DNA of 64,000 nt from contig NW_026944387.1 in NCBI RefSeq assembly GCF_033439725.1, forward strand, positions 3,906,001 to 3,970,000, written 5' to 3'. The notes beneath the pieces were generated by a model. It did not search any database. It worked only from the letters and a program-made list of their open reading frames with translations, and was not told the DNA's origin. The stretch comes from Neurospora tetraspora. Lineage: Eukaryota > Ascomycota > Sordariomycetes > Sordariales > Sordariaceae. Below are positions 11,479 through 25,600 of this stretch, piece by piece. The position numbers and the translations under genes were made by a program. Each line of letters starts with the position of its first letter. The stretch's first letter is position 1.

Positions 11479-11832
11479 ATGCAGTTCTCCACCATTCTCC
11501 TTTCAGCCATTGCCTTCTTCGCCGGCGCTGAGGCCTGCAAGTGCCTCAACTCCAACGGTGGCGTTAACAAGGGCGCCTCCGAGGCCTGCTGCCACCAGCA
11601 GAACGGCAGCTGGCGCAACGGAAACGACTGCGCCGCCAGCTCCATCTCCGAGCATTTGTCCAACTTCCGCAGCTGCTGCAAAAACAGCGGCGCGCAGACC
11701 TCGGACTGCGACTACCCCCACAAGGCTTCTGCTGACGCCGATGATGGCATCATGGCTGCTCCCGTCGTGGATGGCATTGCTATTAGCACCATTGTCGAGA
11801 GGAACAAGCGCGCTGTTCCCACCAGCTTCTAA
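11479..11832 (+). CDS. Small secreted cysteine-rich protein
   Basis: 117 aa, single exon, with start context CAAAATG. Residues 1 to ~19 are a signal peptide ending AGAEA. The mature protein has eight cysteines at 20, 22, 37, 38, 51, 66, 67 and 77, a C-C-CC-C-CC-C pattern. This differs from the hydrophobin order C-CC-C-C-CC-C. A conserved-looking core is SISEHLSNFRSCC followed by SDCDYP. Near the C-terminus NKR followed by AVPTSF is a possible Kex2-type cleavage site. Homologous small proteins exist in other Sordariomycetes from memory, without a known function. An effector, antimicrobial or wall-associated role is possible; the sequence does not decide. Confidence 0.85.
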   Translation: MQFSTILLSAIAFFAGAEACKCLNSNGGVNKGASEACCHQQNGSWRNGNDCAASSISEHLSNFRSCCKNSGAQTSDCDYPHKASADADDGIMAAPVVDGIAISTIVERNKRAVPTSF

Positions 11833-12426
11833 GCGAATGCCGGTGATCTGTGTGGTATGAAACGGTGAGTCTTGACTCTGAAGCAGTGAGTGATGGGATA
11901 GATGGCTAACTCAAGATGCCCCAGCTCCTGACAGCGACATCCAAGTGGAGGACGGGGTGGGGCCTGAAGTGGACATGATGAGACGATGGTTTTGGAAATG
12001 AAGGATTAAAACAGTTCAAGGTGGGAGATGGTGTGAGTGTGAACGAAAAGAGACGAGATCCAGTGGTGTTTTAGGGGCGGCGAAGCTTGGCTATCATGTG
12101 CAGACGAGGCATTTGTCCTGGACGATGTACGCTAGATTAGCACTTCTTCTATGGAAAAGCGAATCTAGTGTCGTCACAAAATCTCGACCTCTTTCCATTG
12201 GTATCGCGGGTGATTGTAAATCGTGGACAAGCCAACTGACGGGGGGTTAGGAACTGACAGCAAACTTGAGCAACCGCAAAGCGTAGAGTACTTAACCCAG
12301 GCAAACACGCTGGTGTTGTCGTCAAAGTGCTTCAGGTTGAACGGCAGATCGTGGGTGGCAGTGGGAAGATGGAAGCAGGATGGAAGTGTGAACAACTAAC
12401 GGGAAGGACGAGGAGAGCTCGGGGAG
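11833..12426. other. 3' flank of the secreted protein gene, up to the transposon block
   Basis: No gene seen. The sequence has normal GC content and becomes AT-rich only after ~12,485, shortly inside the transposon end. Confidence 0.4.
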
Positions 12427-12434
12427 AGCCCCCA
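12427..12434. repeat. Left 8-bp target site duplication of the outer transposon
   Basis: AGCCCCCA lies directly outside the left inverted end. The identical octamer is at 27528-27535, directly outside the right end. Confidence 0.85.
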
Positions 12435-13258
12435 TTATCTCAGCGCTCAGACCTCCCCACACTTGGGTGGACTCTTGGGTGCACGTGCTACATTACGAGT
12501 AGCAAAATAATTTATCGAGATAAAATCTGTTATTTCTAGATTGGGTAGTTTTTTATGTCTAAGCCCTAAGAGGTCTAAATTTATAATATAATCCTAAGCA
12601 TAACCTTTATACCTAAACTAGCTAGCTATTATTAATATTATTACAATTCTACTAAAATTGGTCGTATTACGAAAATTTTAAGTATATTGTAGTCGCGTAA
12701 ATTAGCGCTTTATTTTAATACTCTTTGATACTATGGCCGACGATTCCTAAGGTTGTGATAATGTACCTAACCTCTTATAGTATTTATATATTTAATGTTA
12801 TTAATGTAGTCCAAGTTAGAGATAATAATGATAATAATAATAATAATATCTTTCTTTTCTCTTATTTAATTTTATTAATATTATATTAATTCCTTTAAAT
12901 TAGGTACGAATATTAAGGTTTAATCTCCCTCCTTTTGAATTACTAGCTCTAGTATAATTATAATTAAATATATTAAAGTTTAATAATTTTGAATTTCCGG
13001 TTAATAATCCGGTCGATAACGAAGATTATAATATTATTCCTAAGATTATTAAAGTATAGAATATGCAACGGACGAATTTTAATAAAAATAAAGGCTTAAA
13101 TACTGCGTTTAGGAATTATAGTATTAAGTCTTTCTTAGTCTAATAGCTTAAAAATAAGTGAAGAGGTTCGTAATTCGCTAGTATTCTATTCGATAACGAA
13201 GTATAAGAAGCTTTATAATAATCCGGTATTATTATAATATCCGTCGAAGCTATAAATA

Positions 13259-13600
13259 TGATACAGGAAATGTACGATAGATAGATAGATAGACTGCACC
13301 CTTTGTGCCTGTCCTGGAAGGTCCACCTTCCAGAACCCTCCGGCAGGCACCGGGCCGCCCTGGCCAGCCTTCACCAGGCCTTGCCGGCCAACAAAGGTTC
13401 TTATAACCTTTGTTGACCGCCTTTACCAAGGCGACTATTTATAGGAAGAAAGATAGTACCTTCTAGAAGCCTTACAGCCACCTACTTCACCAAGCTACAA
13501 GGCCCCCTCTAGCTAGCCTATTTCCTTCCTTCTGCATTACGCTTCCTACTTAGAATACCAAATACAAGGTCTTCTATAGGAATCCCAAACTTCCGCAACA
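13259..13600 (+). repeat. 5' LTR
   Basis: 342 bp, TGATACAGG...CAACA, with a GATA microsatellite at ~13276-13292. It is much more GC-rich than the element interior. A primer binding site candidate starting TGGTAGC begins at 13603. Confidence 0.92.
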
Positions 13601-13602
13601 AA

Positions 13603-13620
13603 TGGTAGCTACAACTTAAC
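13603..13620 (+). other. Candidate primer binding site of the LTR element
   Basis: Begins TGG two bases after the 5' LTR, as expected for pairing with a tRNA 3' CCA end. The tRNA was not identified. Confidence 0.5.
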
Positions 13621-15279
13621 AGTTAAGCTAACCGACCGCCTTTTCAAAAAACGTCACGATTAATTAATAATTTCACCGCTGCGCGGCACCCGTTTTTACT
13701 GACTTATTAAGTATAGTCTAATTACGGCGTTGAGCCCTAATTTAAGTAGGAACGAGAAAGTCAAACCGACTCCTCGAATTATTTTAAACCACGGCGTTGA
13801 GCCCTAGATTAGGCAAAACGAGAATTTTCTATACTAATAATCCCGAATTATTTGAATTATAACGTTAAACTTTAGATTTAAATAAAGTTCGAAAAATTTC
13901 TAATAAATTTCGACTTATCCCTCTTAACCGTTAAGGTATAGACGATAAAAATAAAGTATTGTAGAATATTTAAGTAATTTTTGCGTAACGCGAACCTAAA
14001 TTTTCCCTTTACTATTGTACCCCTCTTTGCCTTAATGAAAATTGGTTAATTAGAAGAGTAGCGATGCGTTTTTATTACTTAGATCCAGACGTGACTTATT
14101 ATCACCTCCGACGCTAAAGGTTTCCCCCGCTTCCGAGACGTATATAGTAGTAGGACTATAGCATTCTTTATTCCTCTCGTTGATCATCGTCACCTAAAAA
14201 CCTAAAAATAAAATTAAAATAGTTAACCTAGAGGATTACGAATTGCCTAAGTACCCGCCCGATAACCCGTAGGTTACCGGCAATAACCCATAGCCTACCA
14301 GCGATAATTTATTTCCCGATAAAAAGTTATTTCCCGACGATAGGCTATTATCTGATAAACTTCCCCTCGGATAAATTACATTACAATACTCCCCTATCCG
14401 ATACAGATACCTAAATTTAAGTCCCGCTACCTCCCGAGGAAACGTCGGCCTTTAAACTGCTATTAAAGCTTACCGGCTATTAATAAAATACAAAAAGTAT
14501 TTCGAGATTAATAGCCAAAAGAACGGAGTTAGAGTATTAAGAAGAATTATTAGAGGATTATAAAGATAAGGAACGAGGAATAAACCCGAGAAGGGAATTA
14601 AAAATTAAAAATTTATTAAAGAAAGAACCGCCGGAATTTAGAAAATAGTTAAATAATTATAGAAATAATAAATTATTTATATTTTATTTTTAAAATTTAT
14701 TGAACTACTTTAATTGGAAATTATATAGAATGAAATAAGCTAGGACGGATAACGACCTAACTTAAATTAGGAAGATTACAGAACTTGCCATAAAATTGAA
14801 TAATTATCTATAAAAACGCAATAATAAAAATACTTTATTTAATTAATAGTTAATTAATACCGTCTTTAATTGCTAAAAAGTAATTGACGAAATATTTAAA
14901 TAAATAGATAGCCTAAATAAAGTAATTAATTAGGTAAACTTGTACATTATTACAATAGAAATTAGAGTTATTGATATAAAATTTAAAGTTACTAGTATAA
15001 TAACCAAGGTTAATAGCGTAGAAGTAAAGATTACTAACGGAACGATAGATTGTATTAAATATAATAAAGTAAGAGACGTAATTATAAAGAAAGTGGAGAA
15101 TTTAGAGTAAATAGTGCAAGGATTATTAAGGAATTTGGAAGATATAATACTAAACCTAGCCCGAAAAAATCTATAGTTAAAAGGGTTATCCAAATCCCTC
15201 TTCGAAAGAATATAGTTAATTAAATTAAAAAATAAATAATATTATAATATAGTTAATAATACTAAAAATACTACCCTCC

Positions 15280-18200
15280 CTAAGAATACTATCGATTTAG
15301 AGATATTTTTCATTAAAGTAATAGAAACCCTTCGTAGAGATCTAGCCTACGCGGAATTTACCCCAAGCTTTCGACGGCTTAGAAAGCCGCTTAAACCCCG
15401 GCCCCAGACCCTCCGGGCAACGACCTTAACGCATTTTCGTCCAAGGATAACCGCTTCCGTAGAAAGGATATCGGCTAACTTTACCCTTTTTATGATAATC
15501 CTAACGATATCGGTATAGTATTAAATAGTAAAAATATAATTTATATTAATGTTTTTTACTTTATAGATCGTTTAAAATCCTTTACAGAAGACCCTATTTT
15601 AAGTAGAATTGCAGAAAGATAAATTATAACTATATTCCAGACCTTATTAAACGGACCAACCGTACGTTAATAGACTAACGAAATTTCTCTTAATACGCGA
15701 TACGACTTTCGTTTTAAGGGCTTATTTAAATTGATAGAGGATTTAATTAAATATTTTACCCCCGATTTAGCTATAGTTATTCGTAAATTTACCGAAGCTA
15801 TTTTGAAACTTAAAGATATTATTGAAAATAATAATGCCCTTACTTAGTTCGTCTAGATAAAGTTCCGCTAAGTTAAGGCTATGGGAATCTTTAATAAGGA
15901 CGGCGATAATTGCTATAGTATTATAATATAAATTTAGTTAAGTTTGAATATTAATATTCGCCGCTATTTTACTGCCCCGTTAAAAAGGAGAAGCTTTATT
16001 AATTATATATAACTCCTCGAAGAATTTCGGGTCTTGTTATACGCTGCTACTTTGGATTAGTACTTATATTTAATAAGTAAAATATATAAATTTAAGGATT
16101 CTAGGGACGATAAAGGAAAGTAACCCTATAAAGGATAGGGGCGCTCTAATTCTTTTTCCCGAAACGATAACCGTTCTAACTCTTTTAGCTAGTTCAAAAA
16201 TAATAATTACGCTAAGGAAAGTAATTACTTTTAGAATTATTCTCGGGATGATTCCCAAAACCGTTCTAGAGATTATTAGAAGGATTATAAACCCTATAAT
16301 AAGAATTATAATAAACCCCGTAATAAAAATTATAATAAACCCTACAATAAAATTTATTTCGTTAACAATAAAGGATCTTTAAATTCTTCGATTATAGATT
16401 TGAACTATTTCGTTTTTAATACTAAATTAATATATAATAAGTATTTTAAATACTTCGATTCCTACGCTATAACGAAAGTCTACGTCCGGAAATACCGCTA
16501 TTCTATTGTAATTAGAACCGAAGTTAGAAAAATACTAAAAGTCTACGTATTAAATATAGTTATTGCGATACCTAGTTCAATTTTAGAAATAAATTATTTA
16601 TTTATTTAAAGGAATACAACGCCTAGAAGGAGGCTAGTAATATTCCCTACATCCGCTTCGTAGAATATAAGATTAATAATATCCTTATAGTCCCGGATCC
16701 TTGGGCCTACTTCGGAACTAACCTATCCGGATATATTATTAAGGAAGCCTTAGAAATCAATGAAGAAAATTTCGAATATAGACTCTTATTAATATATACC
16801 TATTTAAGGATTGATATAAAAGCCGGACTTAGCGAATCCTACGTCGAAGTATATATCAACCTATGTACCGGCCGTTCTATAATTTTGAAGAGTTTATCAG
16901 AGAAATTGGAATATATTATTACGATGAAGATTACTAGATAGATTAAAGGAATAGGTAGCGATTCTACAATTAAAGAGTAGGCTATTTTCTAATTATATTT
17001 GGTAGGTGAAGACGCCAATTTGATACCTACGCTAATGAAAATTAAAAAATTAGTATGGGTAGTAGATAACCTAGAGGCCAACGTACTCCTGGCTAACGAT
17101 TTTATAAATTCTAAAGGAGGCGTTATTAATTACGGAAATTCTAAAGTAACTTTCGAAAACCTTAATAGTTTTAAAATGCTTTTCACTATTAATAAAAAGT
17201 TTAACCCGTATTATTATAAGGTTATTACTACGAGGGATATTATTATTAGGCCCGATTAGCAAGTTTATATACTAGTTATATATAAGCTTTCATTATCCAG
17301 TAAGAGTTTTTTATTTTGCATTAAATATCTTTAAATTCTTAATACTATAATTATAAATAAAACCCTTTAAATTGTATTAGTAAAAAATAATAATCCTTAT
17401 GCTATATTAATTATTCCTAAGCGTATTAGAATTGGTATAATTAAAGAATACGAGGATACTGTATATACCGCCGTCGATTGGTCTAATTTTAATAACCTCG
17501 ACGAACTAGAACTAACCAAATTAATTAACGAAATTACCGCCGATACAATAATAACCAGCGCGGTTATTAGACCCAATGAGAGGTCCTGCGTTCCCGAAAA
17601 GCATTCGCCCCTAGGCCTTCACTAAATATTTAATATACTTAAAATTATAATCGATAATAGTATTTATATTTTCGTAGTAAATATTAAGTTAGTTCGTTAA
17701 AAGTAGTTCTCATTGACAAATATCTATCCCTTTGGGAGCAAGGAGGTACTATTAATATTCCTAAGAATGAAATAATGAAAATACCCTTGGTAGAAAATTA
17801 GTAGAACTAAAAGATAAGTATTCGCTTATACCCCTTAAACTACAAAAAGTTAGGAAATTATTAATAAAATATTTAATAAATTTCGTATATAGAGAAAATT
17901 CGACAATTGCTTAAAAATTACCCCTTTTTTACATCTTATCTTCGTCGTTTAGAGGATTACGAAAGATAAGCCTAAAGGCCGGCTAATTATTGACCTCCGC
18001 TCTTTACATAAAGTATCCGTTCTAAATAATTACCTCCTTCTTTAATAAAAAACTATTATTACCCGAATAAAAGGTAAGAGGTATATTATTATTATCGATG
18101 CTATATCGTTCTTTTCTTAGTTTAGAATCTAGCCTCTTTATAGAGATAGGTTGATTATAATAATTTATAAAGGGCTAGAGACGCTAAAGGTAGCCTTAAT

Positions 18201-20990
18201 AAGCTACTAACATTCCCCCGTATACGTATAACGGTTTATAGATCGATTTTTGGTATTATACTCTTCCTATTGTTGCGTATTTATCGACGATATTGTAATT
18301 GCCTCGGATATAATTGAGGAACACCTACATTATTTCGATACTGTTTTTGCCTTATTTAATAATAAAAATATCTTTATTTCCCTTAAAAAATCGTTTATTA
18401 GTTTCCCTAACGTTGAACTATTAGGTTTTTATATTAATATATTGGGCCTAATATCTACTGAAGAAAGAATTAAGGTAATATAAAACTTAGACTTCCCGGA
18501 CTAATTAAAGGCCCTAAAAATTTATATTAGAAGTAGCGGGTTTTTGAAATATTTTGTATTATATTACGTTTAGTTGATCGAATTATTATAGGATTATAAA
18601 ATTACCCTTCTTGCTAATAGTTGAAAGATAGGAATTTTAATTATAAGTAATATTAATAAAAGAATAATATATATAATTAAAATTAAATTCGAATTAATAG
18701 AAAAGGAAAGAATTGCCTTCTAGGCTGTCTAGGATGCGATATATGATAAAAACGGTATTGGTAGTATTCTATACTATATGAATTTAGACCTTTATTTTTT
18801 TATTTAGTTAGATAGGTCCTTCGAGCGCAGTAACGGTGTTATAATATTTTATTTGAAGGACGGCTACGATTAGGTTTTGGGAATTAATATCCCTTTATCG
18901 ATAGTTTTACCGGTGATGTTTTTAAGTAAATATTTAATTAAAATAGAATTATAATATAGTTTATCCGAATTGGAGGTAGTATATTTCATTTAAGCGGTGA
19001 AGAAATTACATATTTATATTTACTTATCAAATTACTCTATTATAATCCTTATTAATTACGCTATATTAAAAAAGATCGTTAAATAAATAATTCTTTAAAT
19101 TTATTTAATTAACCGTGTTAATAAACGCCTAATTAATATTTCTATCTACTTGTCCTAATACGATTTAAAAGTTTACTATATTTTAAGACGCTTGAATTTC
19201 GTATTAAACGCTCTAAATCAATTAAATTATATTAGTAATAACGGTAATTTAAATAGCGAGGTTGTATTAAATACTATGTAGCTCGCTATCGCCGGACTAT
19301 AAATAAACCTAGTTATAAAATAGTATATTATCGAAAGATATATTAACGACCCTAAGTTCGCTAAGGTAAAGTAGAACCTAGCTAGCGTATCTATCGAAGA
19401 CGACGGAACCCTTTTCTATACTAGATATTCCTTCCTTATTAATACCGATAATTTTATTTATAATATTAGTAGTAATAAGATTAGAAACTTTTATATACCT
19501 AAATTATACATATAGGAAATTTTTATAGTAGTTTATAACGATAAGTATTATTTCGGGAAAAATAGAATATTATATAATTTCTATAAATTAATAATTAATA
19601 ATAAAACGTATTTAATTAAGAAGTATATGGAATATTATCCCTGTTATTAATTAAATTAAACTAGTAAAATATAAGTTATTAGGAATTATTAACCCTCTCG
19701 TACCAATACCCTTCCTATATACCTTATCGCTATTAATTTTATTATCGGATTCCTTAAGGTATTAGCAACTATAATACTATAGTAAATACCGGGCTACAAT
19801 TCGTTTAACGCGATAATAACCGCTATTTATCACAATTTAAAAAGATCCTTCTTTATACTAGGATATACAATATATACTACTAACGAATGGGGATAAACCT
19901 TTATAAAATAACTTATTTTAGCAGATTAAGGAATTCTGACTGGTCTAATTTTAAATAGGAATAGAAAATTTATATCCGAATTTTAATAAGGTATATAGAA
20001 GATTTAGGGTACTAAATTACTTATAATAACCGTATATTATTCTTAGAGTAACGGTTTCTCCGAACGAAAGAACTAGAGTATAAAAATAGCTATTCGATTC
20101 TATTGCTTCGAAAACCCTAATTCCCCGTAAATTAATATCATCCTCCTACTTCAATAGAACTTTAATAATATATATTCGGAAACTATTAAATCCTCGCCCT
20201 ATAAACTACTTTATAGTTTCAAATTCCGAGGACCTATAAATACTATTATAGGATTAGTATTAAAGAATACGGATAATACTACTTTTAAGGAATACTTCTA
20301 CTAAAATATATAGTTCGCTATAAACTTTATTACCGCCAAAACTAAAATAAAGTACAACGAAAATTATAAAAATATTAAATTCAAAATTAGTAATAAGGTT
20401 TTTTTATAATTATACTACGGATACTACCTACCCGGCCGCCTTTTAAAGAAACTTTTATAACAACGCTCCGGCCCTTTTAAAATTTTCGAGCAGGTCGGAC
20501 GTCTGGCCTATCGCTTAGAACTTCCTAATTATATAAAGATCTACCTAGTCGTATCCTACATATATTTTTTATTAGTTCCCAAGGACGAGGACCCCTTCGA
20601 TAAATATATACCTCCGCCTAGACCCGTAGAGGATTTATAAAAATCCAAGGAGGAAGGAAAGAAATATGAGGTGGAGGTTGTACTAAATTACTGATTAAAC
20701 GGCCGGTACAAATTACAATATTTAATTAAATAGAAAGGATAGAGAAATAAGTATAATAAATAGAAAATAGAATAGTAGTTGAAATACTCTAAGGAGTTGG
20801 TCGAAGAGTATTGGGAAAAGTAGGGAGGCCGCCCCGAAGAAATACTTAGAATTCGTCGGGGAGGTCGTAGCGTTCGTGCTCGCCATAGAGATTTAGCTAT
20901 GGCCGTAGATATAGATAATAAGAATTAGTCGGATATAGATTAGATGGAATTATAGGGAATGGAATAGGATATGTAGAGAATCGATAGATA
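15280..20990 (+). pseudogene. gag-pol relic of the Gypsy element
   Basis: The best preserved pieces are: protease-like region 16999-17259 (VVDNLEANVLLANDFI); reverse transcriptase 18250-18483 with the catalytic FIDDIVIASD and a trailing LLGFYI; RNase H-like stretch ~18.9-19.1 kb; integrase zinc-binding and core region ~19.5-20.3 kb; chromodomain ~20.69-20.82 kb (a run reading KLQYLIK then KG, with stops where tryptophan is expected, then KELVEEYWE). Stops interrupt all of it, so the element cannot encode its proteins. A chromodomain targets integration to heterochromatin in this clade. Confidence 0.88.
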
Positions 20991-21032
20991 AATTACTAAG
21001 GATAGTAATGGCTTCTTTGGTGAGCCGGGACT

Positions 21033-21370
21033 TGATATAGGAAATGTACGATAGATAGATAGATTGTACCTTTTGTGCCTGTCTTAGAAGGTCCACCTTC
21101 TAGAACCCTCCGGCAGGTACCGGGCCGCCCTGGCCGGCCTTCACTAGGCTTTGCCGGCTAATAAAGGTTCTTATAACCTTTATTAACCGCCTTTACTAAA
21201 GCGACTATTCATAGGAAGAAAGATAGTGCCTTCTAAAAGCCTTGCAGCTACTTATTTAACCAGGTTGCAAGGCCCCCTCTGGCTGGCCTGCTCCCTTCCT
21301 TCTGCATCACGCTTCCTACTTAGAATACTAAATACAAGGTCTTCTATAGGAATCACAGACTTCCGCAACA
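21033..21370 (+). repeat. 3' LTR
   Basis: 338 bp, matching the 5' LTR. Differences are mostly C/T and G/A transitions plus one GATA unit fewer. A purine-rich segment (GGTGAGCCGGGA) lies just upstream as a weak polypurine tract candidate. Confidence 0.92.
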
Positions 21371-21375
21371 AAATA

Positions 21376-24300
21376 GATTAAGTTATTATATATTTACAGT
21401 TTGTAAAAAAATGTAGTTTCTTTTTTATAAGTTAGCGTTTAAGTAGTTTGAGTTAGCGAATATTTTCATGGGCGATGAATTATTTAATATTTTTAAATTT
21501 AATAATTCCTTTTAATTAGAAGAAATTCTAAATAAAGTATGATTAACGCTTAAAGGATATATACTAAAGCTAGTAGTTTTCTTATTATAAGTAATAAGAA
21601 ATTAAATAAGTATTTTATTTTGCGTAGACAATTTAAAATTAATATAAAATAGCGTAATAATAAAGAATTTATTATTGAAATTATAGTTACCAAAGAGTAT
21701 AGTAGTCGTATTATTCTTATTGCCGCTATTATAATAGTTGGCTATATTAAGAATATTAATATATTTATCCGCTGTATATTTAGATTATATTTTTTTTTAA
21801 CAGAATATTTCAATAAACTATATAAATAATATTTAGTATAGGTATTATATTATCCTATACTATACTCAACCGTTTGTTTAATATTATAGTTAATAAAGTT
21901 AAGAAAGATTTTAAACGAACTGTTAAAGACTTTAACGGCGTAGTTGTATATAATAATTTTAATTTTAAAAATATTATTCGTAAAATAGCTAGCGGTAAAT
22001 AAAACGAAATGGTTAATTTGATAATAGTTTGCTTTATTAATTGCCTGGAATTACGTAGCCTTCCTTTATAATATTAAATTCGATATATATAGTTATTTAC
22101 TTATAATATAATAATATAATATTTATTCCCCAAGCGATAAATGATTTTTAAAGTATCGAAATGGTTTTTAAATTTCGCTATTAAATCTTTATTTCTTCGA
22201 GGAAAAAAAAGGTATTACTTCCCCTTCCTATGTTTAATTACGTTAAATATAACAAGTCTCCTTATTTTTAAATTAGCGTTATTTATAAAGATGAAGGTAA
22301 ATTAAAAGGAGTGTATAGAATTTATAAGCGGTTATAGAATAACCGCCTTAATTATAAATTATTTAAATTAATAAATTGCCTTATTTTTATATACGGCGAT
22401 TAAAAGACGACTTTCTTTATTCGTTGCGTTTAGTATAAAGAATTAGAGTTTAGTATTTAATAGGAATAATATAAATGGATATTTCTAATTCTAGTATTCT
22501 TTTATATCGAACCCAATTTTATTAAAATACTTTTTAGGAATTTCTTCGATAATAGTTTAGACGTTAGATATTCTAATGTTACTATATTCTCTAATATATT
22601 TTTCTTTTAACGATAAAAAAAGATTATGAAAGTAAACGCTAAATATTATTTAATAATACTATTATTAATATATAAATATACTGCCCGTAGTCTTATATTT
22701 ATTCTTAATAAAATAGTATAGTATAAAGGCTTTGTTAATAAGGATTTTAATATTAATGGTATTAAAAAAACTATAGAAGATTTATTTGAAGAAGACGAGG
22801 AAAAGACGAATTATTATAATGGACTATAATAAATACTTAGCTGTATTTGGGATAATGTTTTTATAACTAAGGGATAGATTAGGATTTATAATAACTATAA
22901 TAACGGCGATATATTTGCAATTATTAATATTGAATTTTATAATTAATATAAATTAATATAGATAGTCGAAATTCTTTTATTTATTTATAAGGGTATTTGA
23001 GTTGGTGATTATAGCCTACTTTAAAATATTATTTCCCTTCTTCCTATCTTTTTTTGGGGCGGTAAATTATTGAATTATAGATTGGAAATAATGTATTTTG
23101 CCTAGATTTTATATCCCAATATATCTATCCCTATATTAAAGGAGGCTATTATAAAGGGAGGTTTAATCCGTTATATTACGGCTAATAGTCGATATAAAGC
23201 TATCGATATTATACTTAAATATTAGAATAAAGTATACGCTATCTATATTGAAAATTATAAAAATTCTACTTATAATATTGAAGTTACCTTTTTATAATTC
23301 GCCCTCAATTCAAATATCCTCGTTACAATTAAAAGGGGATTGGAACGCTTTTAAGGTTGTATTACTAAGGGAATTTATATTAATAGAAATCCCTTTACTA
23401 ATATTATATTATCTATTTTAAAATTATATAAAGATAATATAATAAGGAGGAGGATAAATATATTGGATATAGATCCTAATGTATTTGATACGTTAAATCT
23501 TTTTGCCCTAGGTTAAATTACGTTTATAGAAAGGTTTAATATTTAGAATAGTATTATTCTTTTCCCCCTCAATATTATTAATTAGAAACCTTTATTTAGT
23601 ATAATTACATTTATAATTTAAAATAATATATTAAATATTAGCGAAGAAAGGGCCCGTATTTTTAATAATAAAGATAAAAATTTATAGGGCTACGGGTTTA
23701 ATAATAACGATAATAATAATAATTTGTACGATTAAGTATATATATATATTAAATATATTAATAATATAATAAGGAGATTCTCCTTTAATTTTTTATTAAA
23801 TTTATTAAATGAATTGTTGAAGTTGAAGTCGTAGATGAAGTAAATTATAAAAAGGTACGACTTTTTTTTGTGGCTTTAGAAAATTACGCTATAGATTTAA
23901 ATATCGTTGATTATATTAATATTAATAAATAATATTAGATTGATATATATAATAATTATAAACCTATTTTCTATTTACTTTTTGTAAATTAGCGAGCCCT
24001 ATATTAGTATATGTATATTACGCTTCTTTTCTATACGTTTAATTAGCGTAATTACTATTAATGATATTATTACTAGTAAAGGTACTATTTGTATTTATTT
24101 CCTTAATATTAATTTATTGGAGACATTTTATACTCTTATATTAAAAGTTATAAAAATTAGTTAGTGCTACTTATATTTATCTTCTTAGTATTGATTTATT
24201 AAAAAGATTCTATATTCCCGTATTAAAAATTATAAAAATTGATTAAATAGGGGTAATAGTAATTTAAATATTAAGTACGGAAATGGGGATAGGAGTAACT

Positions 24301-25600
24301 TAGGTAGTCCGTTTAATTAGAATAGCCCGTTTAATGGGAATAGTCCGCTTAATTGGAGTAGTGCGGACCGGTATTAATAGTTGAACGTTAGGTATAGGAA
24401 CGGGTATAGGAATAACCTACGCCGGCGTTAATAATCGAATATTAAATATTAGTACGGGTATAATTAATAGTATTGACGGCTGAATACTAAGTATTTGTAC
24501 GGGTATAGGGGTAATTGGTTAAGGAATTAGTTTAGTAATTAGTTTATTTACTATTTTATTAGTTATTTTATTAATTACATTATTTTTTAGTTGAATTAGT
24601 TTATTAGTTGCCTCTTTAATTTATTAAATTTAGGTTTCTTAATTTTAAATTTGTTAATTTTATTAAATTTATATTTATATTCGTAGAGTAGTTTATTTAG
24701 CGAAATATTTATTAAAATATATATCGATAACCTTATAGTTTTATAATAGCTTAAATAAAGAAAGAATAGAAGGGCTATTAAGTTTTATAATATCGCTAAG
24801 CTTTATATTATTGATAGTATTGCTAATATTACTAGTATCGTTAGTATTAGTAGTAATAGTAATAGGAATTGCTTATCCTTTACTTTTTTCTTTCTTCTAA
24901 TCCTTATAGATTTTTAATATTAATTCTTTATAGAACGTTACTAATTCCTCAATATAGTTAAAATATTACTATTATCTAATTTCTAGTAATTTTTCTTCTA
25001 ACTTGACTAAATTATTAAAGAGAAACTTATTGGATTTTCTATAGTTATTAATAAGTAGTCTAATTACTATATATTATAACTTCTAAAATATAAATATTTT
25101 AAGAATAATTTTAAAAGCGCACTATTCATAAGGTATTAAATTTTAAGTATATTGTTTATACTATTTAAATAAATAAAAAACTACTAGATTTGTAAATGTA
25201 TTAATAAATAGTTTATTAAAAGCTTTATTTCTATTTTAAATCCGTAAGAGTATTAATAGGATTTTCTTAAAATGAAGTATATAGCCGGAATTATTATAAT
25301 GAAATCCTTCGGGTATTGGCCGTTTATATTCTAAATTGGGGTTATCATAAGGCTCTTATAAGTAATCGAATATTATTTTGCGAAAATATAGCGTATTAAA
25401 TTATTAAAGAAATATAGGATTTTATTTCTTTTATTACTTTTCGTTTGCCTTTAATTATTTAATTTTATAAGTAAATTTATAAAGAGAATAATAATTTATA
25501 CCGATATTGGGTAATAAGTATAAATTTTCCTTAACCGTATTAATTATATAATTAACTATATTATCAGTTTTATTAGCTTCGTTCCCTTCGTTATTATAAT
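21376..25600. other. AT-rich RIP-type DNA inside the outer transposon
   Basis: Extremely AT-rich, with stops in every frame. I recognise no domain in this part. It should hold the rest of the outer element's cargo, possibly its transposase. Confidence 0.5.

Larger units (their letters stand above)
13259..21370 (+). mobile_element. Ty3/Gypsy chromovirus-type LTR retrotransposon, RIP-decayed
   Basis: Two LTRs (13259-13600 and 21033-21370) start TGATA and end CAACA. They are flanked by the 5-bp duplication AAATA (13254-13258 and 21371-21375). The order of decayed domains on the plus strand is gag, protease, reverse transcriptase, RNase H, integrase, chromodomain, the Ty3/Gypsy order. Total length 8,112 bp. 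The interior carries many TAG/TAA stops where glutamine or tryptophan codons are expected, the RIP pattern. It is inserted in the left part of the larger DNA transposon. Confidence 0.92.

Noticed and set aside
11479-11832. Hydrophobin assignment for the secreted cysteine-rich protein
   Set aside because: The cysteine order is C-C-CC-C-CC-C, not C-CC-C-C-CC-C.
13271-13295. GATA repeat in the LTR as a regulatory cluster
   Set aside because: It is a microsatellite differing in unit number between the two LTRs; no evidence of function.
13271-21050. LTR starting at TGTACGATAG instead of TGATA
   Set aside because: The shared sequence extends 12 bp further out on both LTRs, and only the TGATA start gives matching 5-bp target duplications.
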